From the NCBI RefSeq assembly GCF_946886695.1, contig NZ_CAMPJD010000038.1:1-46182 (forward strand): DNA of 46,182 nucleotides, written 5' to 3'. How positions within the stretch are numbered: position 1 is the first letter of the stretch; each line of letters starts with the position of its first letter. The position numbers and the translations under genes were made by a program. The notes beneath the pieces are model-generated. The model saw only the letters and a program-made list of their open reading frames with translations. It was not told the DNA's origin and did not search any database. Shown here piece after piece: positions 8,399-17,783 of the stretch. This DNA is from an uncultured Pseudoxanthomonas sp. (GTDB lineage Bacteria; Pseudomonadota; Gammaproteobacteria; Xanthomonadales; Xanthomonadaceae).

Positions 8399-9904
8399 AT
8401 GGCACTTCTTCATCGATCACTCGCGCCCGCGCTGGGCGCCCTGCTGCTGGCCGGCTGCAACGGCACCGCCACCAGCCCCGGCCAGCAGGCCGTGCGCCAC
8501 TACGGCGACATCGCCTTCAAGCCCTGCACCCTGACCGCGCCGTACCTGACCACCACCGTGGAAGCGCAATGCGCGACCTACGACGTGGCCGAAGATCCGG
8601 ACAAGCCTGAAGGCCGCAAGGTCGCGTTGAACATCGCGTGGCTGCCCGCCACCAATGAGGGCGCGGCGACCGAAGATCCGGTGTTCTTCCTCGCCGGCGG
8701 CCCGGGCCAGTCGGCCGTGCAGGTCTGGCCGGCCATCGACGGCGCCTTCCGCGAAGTGCGCAAGTCGCGCCACATCGTGCTGGTCGACCAGCGCGGCACC
8801 GGCAAGTCGAACCCGCTCGCCTGCAGGGACGAGGAAGGCCGCAACGCCTACAGCGATCCGGATGATCTCAGCGAGGCCGCCGCGATCGCCTTTGCGCGCG
8901 ACTGCGCCGCTTCGCTAAAGGCCGATCCCCGCTTCTACACCACCACCGACGCCGTGCGCGACCTGGACAGCGTGCGCAAGGCGCTGGGCGCGGCGAAGAT
9001 CAACCTGGTCGGCGGTTCGTACGGCACGCGGGTGGCACAGCAGTACGCCATGCGCCACCCCGACAGCACGCGCGCCGTGGTGATCGACGGCGTGGTGCCG
9101 AACGAACTGGTGCTGGGCAGCGAGCACGCGCGCAACCTGGACGCGGCGCTGGCACTGCAGTTCCAGCGCTGCCAGGCGAATGCGGCCTGCAAGGACCGCT
9201 TCGGCGACGACCTGCGTGGGCAACTGCGTGCGCTGATGACGCGCCTGGCGGCCACGCCGGTGAACACCGACTACCGCGATCCTTCCACCGGCGAACTGGT
9301 CTCGGGCGACGTGAACGCCGGCACCGTCGCCGGCATCACCCGCATGTACTCCTACTACCCGCAAGGCGCCGCGTTGCTCCCGCTGGTCTTGAACGAAGCG
9401 CAACAGGGCCGCTACGGCTCGTTGATGTCGCTGTCCAAGCTGCTGGAGACCCAGGTCGGCGACCAGTTCATGCACGGCATGCAGCTGTCGGTGATCTGCG
9501 CCGAGGATGCGGACCTGCTGAAGGCCGATCCCGCCGACACCGACACGGTGCTCGGCAGCATGCTCGGCGACACGCTGAAGGCGCAGTGCGGTGCGTGGCC
9601 CACGGGCAAGCGGCCGGCGGATTTCCACACCGCGTGGACGTCCGACATCCCCACGCTGATCGCTTCCGGCGAGCTGGACCCGGTCACGCCGCCGCGCTAC
9701 GGCGAGCAGGTGCTGCGCACACTGTCGGACGGCCGCCACCTGGTGCTCAAGGGCCAGGGCCACGGGACGTTCGCTGTCGGCTGCATGCCCAAGCTCCTCG
9801 GCCGCTTCCTGGAGACGGCGAGCGCCAAGGACCTGGACGCGAAGTGCCTGGACAGCCTGGACTACGTGCCGCCCTTCACCAGCTTCAACGGCTGGGAGCC
9901 GTGA
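8399..9904 (+). CDS. Secreted lipoprotein alpha/beta-hydrolase (tripeptidyl aminopeptidase-like)
   Basis: This encodes 501 residues. The N-terminus has a short hydrophobic signal and the lipobox LLAGC (Cys at about residue 20), which predicts lipid attachment. The alpha/beta-hydrolase core shows the oxyanion region FLAGGPGQSA, the VDQRGTGKS block, nucleophile elbow GGSYG (Ser), then an acid at GELDPVTPP and a base at GQGHGT. The GGPGQS and DQRGTGKS blocks and the TAP-like C-terminal domain are typical of the proline iminopeptidase/tripeptidyl aminopeptidase group (S33). It probably trims peptides in the periplasm or at the cell surface. Substrate is inferred only. The NatAB-type ABC genes follow on the same strand after 42 bases. 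Confidence 0.87.
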   Translation: MALLHRSLAPALGALLLAGCNGTATSPGQQAVRHYGDIAFKPCTLTAPYLTTTVEAQCATYDVAEDPDKPEGRKVALNIAWLPATNEGAATEDPVFFLAGGPGQSAVQVWPAIDGAFREVRKSRHIVLVDQRGTGKSNPLACRDEEGRNAYSDPDDLSEAAAIAFARDCAASLKADPRFYTTTDAVRDLDSVRKALGAAKINLVGGSYGTRVAQQYAMRHPDSTRAVVIDGVVPNELVLGSEHARNLDAALALQFQRCQANAACKDRFGDDLRGQLRALMTRLAATPVNTDYRDPSTGELVSGDVNAGTVAGITRMYSYYPQGAALLPLVLNEAQQGRYGSLMSLSKLLETQVGDQFMHGMQLSVICAEDADLLKADPADTDTVLGSMLGDTLKAQCGAWPTGKRPADFHTAWTSDIPTLIASGELDPVTPPRYGEQVLRTLSDGRHLVLKGQGHGTFAVGCMPKLLGRFLETASAKDLDAKCLDSLDYVPPFTSFNGWEP

Positions 9905-9946
9905 GCCGCGCCCTGCGCGCCCGCCACTTTCAATGGACATGACCGA

Positions 9947-10693
9947 ATGATCATCGCCAACGACCTGCACAAGTCCTTCAAGACCAAGACCGGAACGGTC
10001 ACCGCCGTGGACGGCGTCAGCTTCACCGCCCACGACGGCCAGATCACCGGCCTGCTCGGCCCCAACGGGGCCGGCAAGACCACCACCATGCGCATGCTGT
10101 ACACCCTGATGACGCCTGACCGCGGCGAAGTGAAGGTGGATGGCATCGACACCGCGCGCGATCCCGTCGCGGTGCGTCGCGCACTGGGCGTGCTGCCCGA
10201 TGCGCGTGGCGTGTACAAGCGCCTGACGGCACGCGAGAACATCGCCTACTTCGGCGAGCTGCACGGACTCTCGTCGAAGCAGATCGCCGAACGCACCAAG
10301 GCACTGTCCGACGCGCTGGACATGGGCGACATCCTCGACCGCCAGACCGAGGGCTTCAGCCAGGGCCAGCGCACCAAGACCGCCATCGCGCGCGCGCTGG
10401 TGCACGACCCGCGCAACGTCATCCTGGACGAACCCACCAATGGCCTGGACGTGATGACCACGCGCGCGATGCGCGGCTTCCTTCGCCAGCTGCGCGACGA
10501 AGGCCGCTGCGTGATCTTCTCCAGCCACATCATGCAGGAGGTCGCCGCGCTCTGCGACCGCATCGTCATCATCGCCAAAGGCACCGTGGTCGCCGCCGGC
10601 ACCGCGGATGAACTGCGCGAACAGGCGGGCGAGGACAACCTGGAGGATGCGTTCGTCAAAGTGATCGGTTCGGAGGAGGGCCTGCTGGCATGA
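9947..10693 (+). CDS. natA: ABC transporter ATP-binding protein (NatA-like)
   Basis: The product has 248 residues with Walker A GPNGAGKTT, Walker B VILDEPTNGLD and the H-loop FSSHIMQEV. The ABC signature reads FSQGQRTKTAIARAL, a variant of LSGGQ of the type seen in NatA/CcmA-like exporters. The C-terminus is short, without a regulatory domain. The gene overlaps the following permease gene by ATGA at 10690-10693, so the two are translationally coupled. The pair resembles the NatAB Na+ exporter of Bacillus, but sodium export is only a name carried over; the actual substrate is not visible. Confidence 0.87.
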   Translation: MIIANDLHKSFKTKTGTVTAVDGVSFTAHDGQITGLLGPNGAGKTTTMRMLYTLMTPDRGEVKVDGIDTARDPVAVRRALGVLPDARGVYKRLTARENIAYFGELHGLSSKQIAERTKALSDALDMGDILDRQTEGFSQGQRTKTAIARALVHDPRNVILDEPTNGLDVMTTRAMRGFLRQLRDEGRCVIFSSHIMQEVAALCDRIVIIAKGTVVAAGTADELREQAGEDNLEDAFVKVIGSEEGLLA

Positions 10694-11886
10694 ACATGTT
10701 CCGTACCCGTCTTTTGTCTACGGTGTTCACCGTAATGCGCAAGGAACTGCGCGATCTCTCGCGCGACCGCCGCACGCTGGCACTCGCCCTCTTCCTCGGC
10801 CCGCTGCTGTATCCAGCGCTGATGCTGGGCATGGGCTATCTGACCGAGAACCGCATCCGCACCCAGGTCGACAAGACGCTGGAGATTCCGATGGTCGGCG
10901 GTGAGCATGCACCGAACCTGGTGAAGTTCCTCGCCACCAACGGCATCACCGCCGGCAAGGCGCCGGCCAACCTCGACACCGCGATCCGCACGCAGGAGAT
11001 CGATGTGGCCTTGCGCATCAGTCCCGACTACGCGGACGACTGGCGCAACGGTCGTCCCGCGCTGGTGGAGATCATCCGCGACAGCACGCGGCGCGACGCG
11101 GACATTCCCACCCAGCGCGTCAATGCCGCGCTCTCCGCATACAGCCAGCAGGTCGGCGCCCTGCGCCTGCTCGCGCGCGGTGTCGATGCCTCGGTGGCGC
11201 GACCGGTGAACGTGGGCATGCAGGACCTGGCCACACCCGAAGCCAAGCAGGGCATGCTGTTGTCGGTGCTGCTGCCATACCTGCTGATCCTGACGTCGTT
11301 CATCGGCGGTGCGTACCTGATCCTCGACGCGACCGCCGGCGAACGCGAGCGGCAATCACTGGAACCGCTGCTGGCCACGCCGGCACCGCGCAGCGCGGTA
11401 GTCAGCGGCAAGATCGCGGCCGCGTGCGTGATCGGCTTGGCCACGCTGCTGCTCACCCTGCTCGCCTTCAAGTTCAGTGCACAGTTTGCCGGCACGCTGG
11501 GGCGGCAATTGAACGTATCGTTCCTGGCGATCGGCAAGATGTTGCTGATCCTGGTGCCGATGCTGTTCATCGGTACTTCGCTGCTGACCTATCTCGCCGC
11601 GTCGGCCAAGAGCATGAAGGAAGCGCAGAGCCACATGACGTGGTTGATGCTGCTGCCGATGATCCCGACGTTCGCGCTGATGGCCAATCCGCTGAAGAGC
11701 CAGTTGTGGCAGTTCGCCGTGCCCTTCCTGGCTCAGAACCAGCTGCTGCTCAAGGTGATCCGCAACGAGTACATCAGCGCGCAGACCTGGCTGGTCTACG
11801 TGGCCGCGGCGTTCGGCGTGGCGGCGCTGTTGTGGTTCGCGGCCGTGCGTCGTTACCACCAGGAGAAGCTGGCCGTCGCCGGTTGA
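10690..11886 (+). CDS. natB: ABC transporter permease (NatB-like)
   Basis: This 398-residue membrane protein starts with a cytoplasmic MRKELRDLSRDRRTL block and a first membrane helix (LALALFLGPLLYPALML). A large periplasmic loop of about 150 residues follows. The C-terminal bundle includes LLSVLLPYLLILTSFIGGAY, the conserved GERERQSLEPLLATPAPR loop and several more helices. That architecture is NatB/ABC-2 type. It is coupled to the ATPase gene by a four-base overlap, and the transcript ends at a strong hairpin at 11913-11940. Confidence 0.87.
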   Translation: MNMFRTRLLSTVFTVMRKELRDLSRDRRTLALALFLGPLLYPALMLGMGYLTENRIRTQVDKTLEIPMVGGEHAPNLVKFLATNGITAGKAPANLDTAIRTQEIDVALRISPDYADDWRNGRPALVEIIRDSTRRDADIPTQRVNAALSAYSQQVGALRLLARGVDASVARPVNVGMQDLATPEAKQGMLLSVLLPYLLILTSFIGGAYLILDATAGERERQSLEPLLATPAPRSAVVSGKIAAACVIGLATLLLTLLAFKFSAQFAGTLGRQLNVSFLAIGKMLLILVPMLFIGTSLLTYLAASAKSMKEAQSHMTWLMLLPMIPTFALMANPLKSQLWQFAVPFLAQNQLLLKVIRNEYISAQTWLVYVAAAFGVAALLWFAAVRRYHQEKLAVAG

Positions 11887-11912
11887 TGCCCACTGCGTCG
11901 ATGCCGCAAACG

Positions 11913-11945
11913 AGAACGGCCACCTGCAGGTGGCCGTTCTTCTTC
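11913..11945 (+). terminator. Strong intrinsic-type terminator after natAB
   Basis: AGAACGGCCACCTG at 11913-11926 pairs perfectly with CAGGTGGCCGTTCT at 11927-11940, and TCTTC follows. Read on the minus strand it could also end transcripts of the beta-barrel gene that stops at 11965, since A-rich sequence (AAACG) lies on the other side. Confidence 0.75.
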
Positions 11946-11964
11946 AAGCGTGCATGACGTTGTT

Positions 11965-12488
11965 TCAGAAGCGGTATTCGTAACCCAGTGTCAGCGTCTG
12001 CGCCTTCACATCGGCATTGAGCAGGTCAGCCTTGTTGTAGTCGTAGTTCAGGCTGAGACCATTGTGGTGATCGAAGTCGTAGCCCACGTGGGGTTTGGTC
12101 GACCGCTCGCGCAAGCTGAAACCATCCCCGCTGAGCTTGGTGTTGACGCTCTGTACACCCACGCACCCGGCGATGAAGAAGCCGGTGTTGTCGGCACCCA
12201 AGTTCTTCTTGCCCACTACGCCCGCGCCAACCGCGTCCACGTCGAACGACACGCCTTCCAGCGAGCGATCCCCGAGAATGGAATAGAAACGAAACCGGGG
12301 TGGAAGTAGTGGCCGACACGCAGGCCATAGGCGGTGTCGGTGTCGTCGGCGCTGAGGTCATCGACGCTCAGCTTGAGGTCGCTGTGGCCGATCTCGACAC
12401 GGCCGTACCACTGGCCGGCTTCGGTAGCCGTGGTCGGGGCAGACAGGGTCGCGAAGAACAATGCGCTGGGAACAAGTAGATGCTTCAT
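11965..12488 (-). pseudogene. Outer-membrane beta-barrel protein gene, frameshifted
   Basis: Two overlapping frames on the minus strand together look like one gene. The first frame (from 12488) starts MKHLLVPSALFFATLSAPTTA, a signal peptide, and continues GQWYGRVEIGHSDLK and AYGLRVGHYFHPGF before running into non-barrel sequence. The second frame then gives DVDAVGAGVVGKKNLG, alternating strands such as HNGLSLNYDYNKADLL, and ends TLTLGYEYRF, the terminal Phe of OMP barrels. Restoring one base near 12270-12300, which includes four G at 12297-12300, would yield about 174 residues, normal for this small OMP class. It is either a real inactivation, phase variation or a sequencing error. Confidence 0.72.
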
Positions 12489-12634
12489 GGAATCCTTCCT
12501 TGAGTGTGATGTGTCGACCGCAACGCGGGCGGCACATCAAGCACCGGGAAGACGATTGTCCACTGCATGCAATCACATCACATTCAATCGTTGCGCCGCG
12601 CACGCCATCCATTGCGCATCGCCATGCGTTTCAC

Positions 12635-12663
12635 AAAAAAAGAGCCGGCACATGGCCGGCTCT
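12635..12663 (-). terminator. Intrinsic terminator of the TonB-domain lipoprotein gene
   Basis: On the minus strand GAGCCGGC-CATGT-GCCGGCTC is followed directly by seven T. It lies 27 bases after the stop of the gene at 12690-13676. Confidence 0.85.
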
Positions 12664-12689
12664 CCTCTCTCTTGTCGCCGAAGCGAGAT

Positions 12690-13676
12690 TCAGCCGGGGC
12701 TGAAACCAATCGTGCGGCGCGTGGTGACCGGGGCATCCAGCGGTTCGAAACGCCAGCGTCGCACCGCATTGAGCGCTTCGCGGTCGAATACGCGTGCAGG
12801 CGTGGCGCGCACGACGCGCGCGTTGGTCACCGATCCGTCGATGCCCACGGTGAGTTCAACCAGTACTTCACCGCTGGTGCCCGAGCGCAGGGCTTCGGGC
12901 GGATAGCGCGGCGCGGGCGTGCTGACCGCACGCAGCGATTGCGCCGGGGCGGCGGCAGGAACGGCAGCACGGGTCGCAGCGGCCTGGCGTTCCGCGGCTT
13001 CACGTTGGGCGGCGGCCTGGCGTTCGGCTTCCTGGCGGGCGGCTTCGGCGCGGGCGGCTTCCTGTTGCTGGGCCAGCTGCTGCGCTGCGGTGGCCTCGTT
13101 GGCGCGCTGCTGCTCGGCCTGCTGGGTAAGACGCTGCTGTTCCCTCAGACGGGCTTCCTCGTCGGCCTTGGTCTTGGCTTCGTCGGTGACCGTGCGCTGC
13201 GCCACCGCCTGCTGCGCGGCGGCGATGCTCTGCTGCAGGCGCGGCAGCGCGGGAGCCTTGGGGTCGGCCTTCTCGATGATGGCGGACAGGCGCTGGGCCT
13301 CCGTGAACTCTTCGCGCGCGATGCTCTGTTCGGCGGCAATCAGCGTGTACGGCATCAGGTCGGTCAGCGCACTGCTGACGCCGGGATCGTTAGGCAGTTT
13401 GTCGCGCAGGGCGAGGTAGTACTCCATTGCGTTGTCGCCACCCGGCGCATAGATCCGGTTCTCGCGCAGGGCCTTGGTGGCGGCATCACGCAGGGTATCG
13501 GCGTCCATGGCTTGGACCTCAGCGGACACGGCCGGCGGCGGCGGTGCGGCGGGCGTGGCCGCTGCGCCGACGGCAGGTACCGCGGGTTCTTCCTTCTTGG
13601 AGCACGCCGCCACCGCGACGATCAACAGCAACGGCGCGATGTAGCGCAGGCGCCCGGTCGTTTTGATCAAGGACAT
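12690..13676 (-). CDS. Lipoprotein with coiled coil and TonB C-terminal domain
   Basis: This encodes 328 residues. The N-terminus RYIAPLLLIVAVAACSKKEE looks like a lipoprotein signal with Cys at about residue 25 and Ser at +2, which favours the outer membrane. A Pro/Ala-rich linker and a helical region (about 55-160) follow. Residues about 165-245 are a long Gln/Ala/Glu/Arg-rich coiled coil. The last about 80 residues are a TonB_C-type fold: YPPEALRSGTSGEVLVELTV, GSVTNARVV, FDREALNAVRRWRFEP. Ordinary TonB has an N-terminal transmembrane helix and proline spacer, both absent here. The protein therefore may not act as a standard energy transducer. It stands alone, with its own terminator. Confidence 0.8.
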   Translation of the reverse strand: MSLIKTTGRLRYIAPLLLIVAVAACSKKEEPAVPAVGAAATPAAPPPPAVSAEVQAMDADTLRDAATKALRENRIYAPGGDNAMEYYLALRDKLPNDPGVSSALTDLMPYTLIAAEQSIAREEFTEAQRLSAIIEKADPKAPALPRLQQSIAAAQQAVAQRTVTDEAKTKADEEARLREQQRLTQQAEQQRANEATAAQQLAQQQEAARAEAARQEAERQAAAQREAAERQAAATRAAVPAAAPAQSLRAVSTPAPRYPPEALRSGTSGEVLVELTVGIDGSVTNARVVRATPARVFDREALNAVRRWRFEPLDAPVTTRRTIGFSPG

Positions 13677-13914
13677 CAGTTTCTACTCCCCCAAGTGCGT
13701 TTCTAATGATGGCGACACAGCCCCGACCCGCATAGGACGCGGGATCGGACGTTGGTTGTCAACGTGGGCCCGTCGCCGCACGCCGACACTTGGTCAGGCG
13801 GGAAACGGCGCGATGCCTTCCGGGTACCCCTACCCGGTGGTCAGGGTACGTCGCATCATCATCATCGACACTTGACGTGCGTCACAGTTTTGGCCAGACC
13901 CGCACGGAGGCACA

Positions 13915-15255
13915 TCACTTGCCGATGCAGAACGTGGAGAAGATGTGGCCCAGCATGTCGTCCGCGCTGAGGCGGCCGGTGATTTCGCCCAGCACGTCAT
14001 GGGCGAGCCGCAGCTCCTCGGCCGCCAGTTCCAGTTGTTCGTGCTGCAGTTGCTCCGCTGCGGACGCCGCATGGAGGGAAGCGCGATGGAGTGCTTCCAC
14101 ATGGCGGGCACGCGCCGAGAACTCGCCTTCGCCTTCCGCGGCAGCCGGCTCTCCGGCCAGCGCGCGCAGGCGCGCGTGAAGGCGCGCCAGGCCGGTGCCC
14201 TGCGCTGCGGAGACATGCACGCTGGCGTCGTCATCCGCGGGCACCTCGGCGAGCAGGTCGGCCTTGTTGTGGATCCAGAGCACCGTGGGCACGGCGGCAA
14301 TGCTGTCGGCGATCGCAGCGCGGCCGGCATCGGGATCGCGCGCATCGACCACCGCCAGCGCGACATCGGCACGCGCGAGCTCCGCGCGCGCGCGCCGCAT
14401 GCCTTCGCGCTCTATAGCGTCGCCGCCATCCCGGAGGCCTGCGGTATCCACCAGATGCAGTTCCAGGCCATCCAGCCGGATGGTTTCGCGCAAGGTATCG
14501 CGCGTTGTCCCCGCCACGTCGGTGACGATGGCCCGCTCACTGCCCGCCAGTGCATTGAGCAGCGAGCTCTTGCCGGCATTCGGCGGACCGACGATGACGG
14601 CGTGCATGCCGTCGCGCAGCTTGCGCCCGCGCTCCGCATCTGCGATCAGGCCGGCAAGCGAATCGCGGGTATCCGCCAGACGTGCGCGCACTTGCTCGCC
14701 TCCGAGCGTGTCGATCGATTCGTCGGCGAAGTCGATCGCGGCTTCCACATGCACGCGCAGAGCGAGCAGCGACTGGCCGACGCCATCGATGCGCGTGGAG
14801 AACACGCCGTCGAGCGAGCGCCTCGCCGCACGCGCCGCGCGGGTATCCGCGGCGGCAATCAGATCGGCGATGGCCTCGGCCTGGGCGAGATCGAGCTTCT
14901 GGTTGAGGAAGGCGCGTTCGGAGAATTCCCCTGGACGCGCCATGCGGGCACCCAACGCGCACGCGCGGGCGACCAGTTGCTGCAGCACGACCGGACTGCC
15001 ATGCGCCTGCAGTTCGACCACATCCTCGCCAGTGAAACTGGCCGGGCCGGGAAACGAGAGTGCGATGCCGTCGTCGATGATGTGGCGTTCTTCATCGAGG
15101 AAACGCACGTGGTGTGCGTGCCGTGGCGTCAGCGTACGCGCGCACATGTCCTTCGCGATGGCCTGCGCGATAGGCCCGGACAGACGCACGATGCCGACAC
15201 CGCCTGCGCCAGGAGCGCTTGCAATGGCGACGATGGTGTCCTGTGCATTGTTCAT
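13915..15255 (-). CDS. mnmE: tRNA uridine-5-carboxymethylaminomethyl GTPase MnmE
   Basis: The 446-residue protein is a full-length MnmE (TrmE). The N-terminal folate-binding domain begins [22 protein letters not shown]. The inserted G domain carries G1 GPPNAGKSS (near residue 220), G2 TTRD, G3 DTAGL and G4 NKAD. The C-terminus is the invariant CIGK with its essential Cys. With MnmG it modifies the wobble uridine of certain tRNAs. It follows yidC on the same strand, but a strong hairpin at 15295-15324 separates them. Confidence 0.97.
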   Translation of the reverse strand: MNNAQDTIVAIASAPGAGGVGIVRLSGPIAQAIAKDMCARTLTPRHAHHVRFLDEERHIIDDGIALSFPGPASFTGEDVVELQAHGSPVVLQQLVARACALGARMARPGEFSERAFLNQKLDLAQAEAIADLIAAADTRAARAARRSLDGVFSTRIDGVGQSLLALRVHVEAAIDFADESIDTLGGEQVRARLADTRDSLAGLIADAERGRKLRDGMHAVIVGPPNAGKSSLLNALAGSERAIVTDVAGTTRDTLRETIRLDGLELHLVDTAGLRDGGDAIEREGMRRARAELARADVALAVVDARDPDAGRAAIADSIAAVPTVLWIHNKADLLAEVPADDDASVHVSAAQGTGLARLHARLRALAGEPAAAEGEGEFSARARHVEALHRASLHAASAAEQLQHEQLELAAEELRLAHDVLGEITGRLSADDMLGHIFSTFCIGK

Positions 15256-15294
15256 GGGGAAATGCCGGCGGGTGAGCTTTCAGCGTAGCGGAAA

Positions 15295-15324
15295 CACGAA
15301 GCCCGCCGGAGGGCGGGCTTCGTG
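15295..15324 (-). terminator. Hairpin between yidC and mnmE
   Basis: CACGAAGCCCGCC and GGCGGGCTTCGTG form a 13-bp perfect stem with a four-base loop. On the minus strand TTTCC follows, a short U-tract, so it may partially end yidC transcripts before mnmE. Confidence 0.6.
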
Positions 15325-15343
15325 GCGCAGCGGCGGGCGACAG

Positions 15344-17062
15344 TTACTTCGCCGTCGCGGCCTTCGGTGGCGTGGCCGACTCGCCGTGGCGCTTGGTCAT
15401 CCACCACTGCTGCAGCAGGCCCAGCGCGCCGTTGGTGACCCAGTACAGCACCAGGCCGGACGGGAAGAACGCCATCATCACGCCGAACACCAGCGGCATG
15501 AACTGCATCATCTTCTGCTGCATCGGGTCCATGCCCGGCGCCGGCGTCAGCTTCTGCGTCAGCCACATCACCAGCATGTTGAGCACGGGCAGGATGAAGT
15601 AAGGATCGCGCGCGGTCAGGTCCTGGATCCACGCGAACCACGGCGCCTGGCGCAGTTCGACGGTTTCCACCAGCACCCAGTACAACGCCAGGAACACCGG
15701 CATCTGCACGAGGATCGGCAGGCAGCCGCCCATCGGATTGATCTTCTCCTTCTTGTACAGCTCCATCATGGCGACCTGGAACTTCTGCTTGTCGTCGCCG
15801 TAGCGCTCCTTCAACTGCTGGATGCGCGGCTGGAACTTGCGCATCTTGGCGAAGCTCTTGTACTGCGCTGCGGACAGCGGATACAGCGCCAGCTTCACCA
15901 GGATCACCAGGCCGATGATCGACCAGCCCCAGTTGCCGATGAAGCCGTGCAGGAAGTTCAACACCCAGAACAGACCCTGGCCGAGCAGCGCCAGGATGGC
16001 GAACTGGCTGTAGTCGACCACACGGTCGATGCCGGGCGCGTTGATCGCGTGGATCTTGTCGACCAGCTTCGGGCCCACCCACAGACGCGCTGTGGTGGTG
16101 GCCTGCTGGCCCGGGCCGACATTCACGCCCGGCCCCATCTCGCGGATCAACGCGCGCGCGCCGCCATTCGGGTTGTCGAGCGAAATGGTGGTGGTGTCGT
16201 CGGTGTGCGGAATCCACGCAGTGAAGAAGTGGTGCTGCAGGATCGCGATCCAGCCGCCCTTTACCTGCGCGTCGACGCGACCGTCTTCCAGATAATCCTC
16301 GTTGAACTTGCGGCGCTGGTAGCCGCCATCCCACCAGGTGGCGCCGCTGAAGCTGAAGGACTCCGGGTTGGTCATCCCGCTCTTGACCTCCGGCGGTGTG
16401 CGCAGCAGCTGACGGTAGACCGTGCCCTGCCAGGTGCCGGTGCCCGCGTTGACGACCTCGTCGCGTACTTCCACCTCATAGCTGGCGCGCTTGAAGGTAT
16501 AGGTGCGGCGGATGCTCACGCCGTCCGGGCCCTGCCACAGGAACGGCACGCGGACGCTGTCGGCGCCCTGGGCGAGCGCAACATCGCCAGCACCGTTCTC
16601 GGGCACGAACGCATGGTGGTCGGGCGCCTTCGACTGCCCACTGACCCAGCCGCTTTCGGCCACGTAGAAATGCTGGGGGTCTTCGCTCATGAGGCGGACC
16701 GGACCACTGCCCGGCGCCTTGCTCTGCGGGTAATGCAGCAGGTCCGCCTGCAGCACGCTGCCCCCGTCCACGACCAGGCGCAGCACGTCCGTGGACACCG
16801 TCACCCGTGCAGCCGTCGATGTCTTCGCCGCCGTCGCGGGCGTGGCGGGCACCATCGGCGCCGTCGGCACGGTCCCGCTGGCATCAGGTGCGGTGCTGGT
16901 ACTGGGGGTCGCGGCCGGCACGGTGCTGCCGGCAGGCGCTGCCGTCGCGAGCGAGGCCGCAGCGGGCGCCACGGGGGCCGCCTTCTGCTGACCCCACTGC
17001 ATCCACAACAGGGTCGCCACCATCAGCCAGGCGAAGATCAGGAATACACGGGTCTGGTTCAT
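15344..17062 (-). CDS. yidC: Membrane protein insertase YidC
   Basis: This encodes 572 residues with the Gram-negative YidC layout. An N-terminal signal-anchor helix ([18 protein letters not shown]) precedes an Ala/Thr/Pro-rich linker. The large periplasmic beta-sandwich domain covers about residues 80-340, and the conserved C-terminal insertase bundle shows [41 protein letters not shown] and [18 protein letters not shown]. It inserts proteins into the inner membrane alone or with SecYEG. It lies 13 bases after rnpA; the small gene yidD often found between rnpA and yidC is not present. Confidence 0.97.
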   Translation of the reverse strand: MNQTRVFLIFAWLMVATLLWMQWGQQKAAPVAPAAASLATAAPAGSTVPAATPSTSTAPDASGTVPTAPMVPATPATAAKTSTAARVTVSTDVLRLVVDGGSVLQADLLHYPQSKAPGSGPVRLMSEDPQHFYVAESGWVSGQSKAPDHHAFVPENGAGDVALAQGADSVRVPFLWQGPDGVSIRRTYTFKRASYEVEVRDEVVNAGTGTWQGTVYRQLLRTPPEVKSGMTNPESFSFSGATWWDGGYQRRKFNEDYLEDGRVDAQVKGGWIAILQHHFFTAWIPHTDDTTTISLDNPNGGARALIREMGPGVNVGPGQQATTTARLWVGPKLVDKIHAINAPGIDRVVDYSQFAILALLGQGLFWVLNFLHGFIGNWGWSIIGLVILVKLALYPLSAAQYKSFAKMRKFQPRIQQLKERYGDDKQKFQVAMMELYKKEKINPMGGCLPILVQMPVFLALYWVLVETVELRQAPWFAWIQDLTARDPYFILPVLNMLVMWLTQKLTPAPGMDPMQQKMMQFMPLVFGVMMAFFPSGLVLYWVTNGALGLLQQWWMTKRHGESATPPKAATAK

Positions 17063-17075
17063 CAGGCAGGCAGTC

Positions 17076-17516
17076 TCAACCGGCGTCGGAAACCGGTTTG
17101 GTCGAAGAAGAAGGAGTGGGTGGCGGCGCAGGGGAATTCAAGCCCGGCGGCATTGTGCCGCCCGGTGCCGATGGCGGCAATGCGCCGGCACGCACGAGGA
17201 CACGCTCGAAGGTCGCCCGCAGCTGGCCTGCATCCGCCTTGGCAGCCGGCGCGCGCGCGACCACCACGTAGTCGCCACCGGGAAGACCCGCGCGCAGACG
17301 ACGGAAGTGTTCGCGCAACTGGCGCTTGATCCGGTTTCGCATGACGGCGCGCGTATCGACCTTGCGGGATACAGCCAACCCCAGGCGTGCAGGCCCCTCG
17401 CCCGGCAGCCAGTGCAGGCTCAGCATCGGATCGGAGGTGCGGCGCGCCTGATCGAACACGCGCGCATAGTCTGCTCGCGCGCGGACGCGCGCTGCGCGCG
17501 GGAAAGTGGTGCTCAT
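17076..17516 (-). CDS. rnpA: Ribonuclease P protein component
   Basis: The 146-residue protein is the basic subunit of RNase P, which matures tRNA 5' ends. The family motif is present in [24 protein letters not shown], containing the RNR-type block ([11 protein letters not shown]) that contacts the RNA, and in [11 protein letters not shown]. The C-terminal 35 or so residues form a Pro/Ser-rich extension ([15 protein letters not shown]) beyond the folded core. It is cotranscribed with rpmH, with two hairpins in the spacer, and runs into yidC. Confidence 0.94.
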   Translation of the reverse strand: MSTTFPRAARVRARADYARVFDQARRTSDPMLSLHWLPGEGPARLGLAVSRKVDTRAVMRNRIKRQLREHFRRLRAGLPGGDYVVVARAPAAKADAGQLRATFERVLVRAGALPPSAPGGTMPPGLNSPAPPPTPSSSTKPVSDAG

Positions 17517-17526
17517 CTCAGCAAGA

Positions 17527-17550
17527 AGCCCGCTCGTGACCGGGCGGGCT
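17527..17550 (-). terminator. Attenuator-like hairpin between rpmH and rnpA
   Basis: On the minus strand AGCCCGC and GCGGGCT form a 7-bp stem with a 10-base loop, followed by TCTTGC, just before the rnpA start. It could lower rnpA expression relative to rpmH or mark an RNA processing site. This is inference from position. Confidence 0.4.
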
Positions 17551-17580
17551 CCTGGTGATGCAGTGAACGCATGGATGCAT

Positions 17581-17597
17581 GGCCGCGATGTGCGGCC
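17581..17597 (-). other. Short hairpin just after rpmH
   Basis: GGCCGC-GATGT-GCGGCC forms a 6-bp stem seven bases past the rpmH stop codon. There is no T run. It may stabilise the rpmH message end. Confidence 0.3.
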
Positions 17598-17603
17598 AAG
17601 CCA

Positions 17604-17744
17604 TCAGGCGGTCAGGCGCTTGCGGCCCTTGGCACGACGACGGGCCAGGATCTTGCGGCCGTCGGCGGTCTTCATGCGGGCACGAAAACCATGGTCGCGC
17701 TTGCGCTTCAGGTTGCTGGGTTGGTAAGTGCGCTTGGTGGCCAT
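17604..17744 (-). CDS. rpmH: 50S ribosomal protein L34
   Basis: This 46-residue gene is read on the minus strand. It begins [20 protein letters not shown] and ends AKGRKRLTA, an unmistakable L34 of normal length. It is the first gene of the rpmH-rnpA-yidC transcript. A well-formed sigma-70 promoter (TTGACC, 16 bases, TATAGA) lies at 17784-17811. The gene diverges from dnaA, the classical origin arrangement. Confidence 0.98.
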   Translation of the reverse strand: MATKRTYQPSNLKRKRDHGFRARMKTADGRKILARRRAKGRKRLTA

Positions 17745-17783
17745 GGGGCCCTCGGGCGTGTTCGGGTGGAAAGAACCGGAAAT

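Noticed and set aside
10354..10380. Changed ABC signature (SQGQ) in the natA-like ATPase as a sign of inactivation
   Set aside because: NatA-type exporters often vary here, and Walker A, Walker B and the H-loop are all intact.
8915..10528. Long open frame antisense to the hydrolase and natA genes
   Set aside because: It crosses a gene boundary of two clearly identified proteins and has no ribosome site or domain.
13855..13868. CATCATCATCATC run as a possible microsatellite or tag-like coding sequence
   Set aside because: Only about four units, in a non-coding gap, with no gene in phase.
14195..17329. Long open frame antisense to mnmE, yidC and rnpA
   Set aside because: It spans three well-identified genes and its translation is low-complexity Ser/Arg/Ala; a codon-bias artefact.
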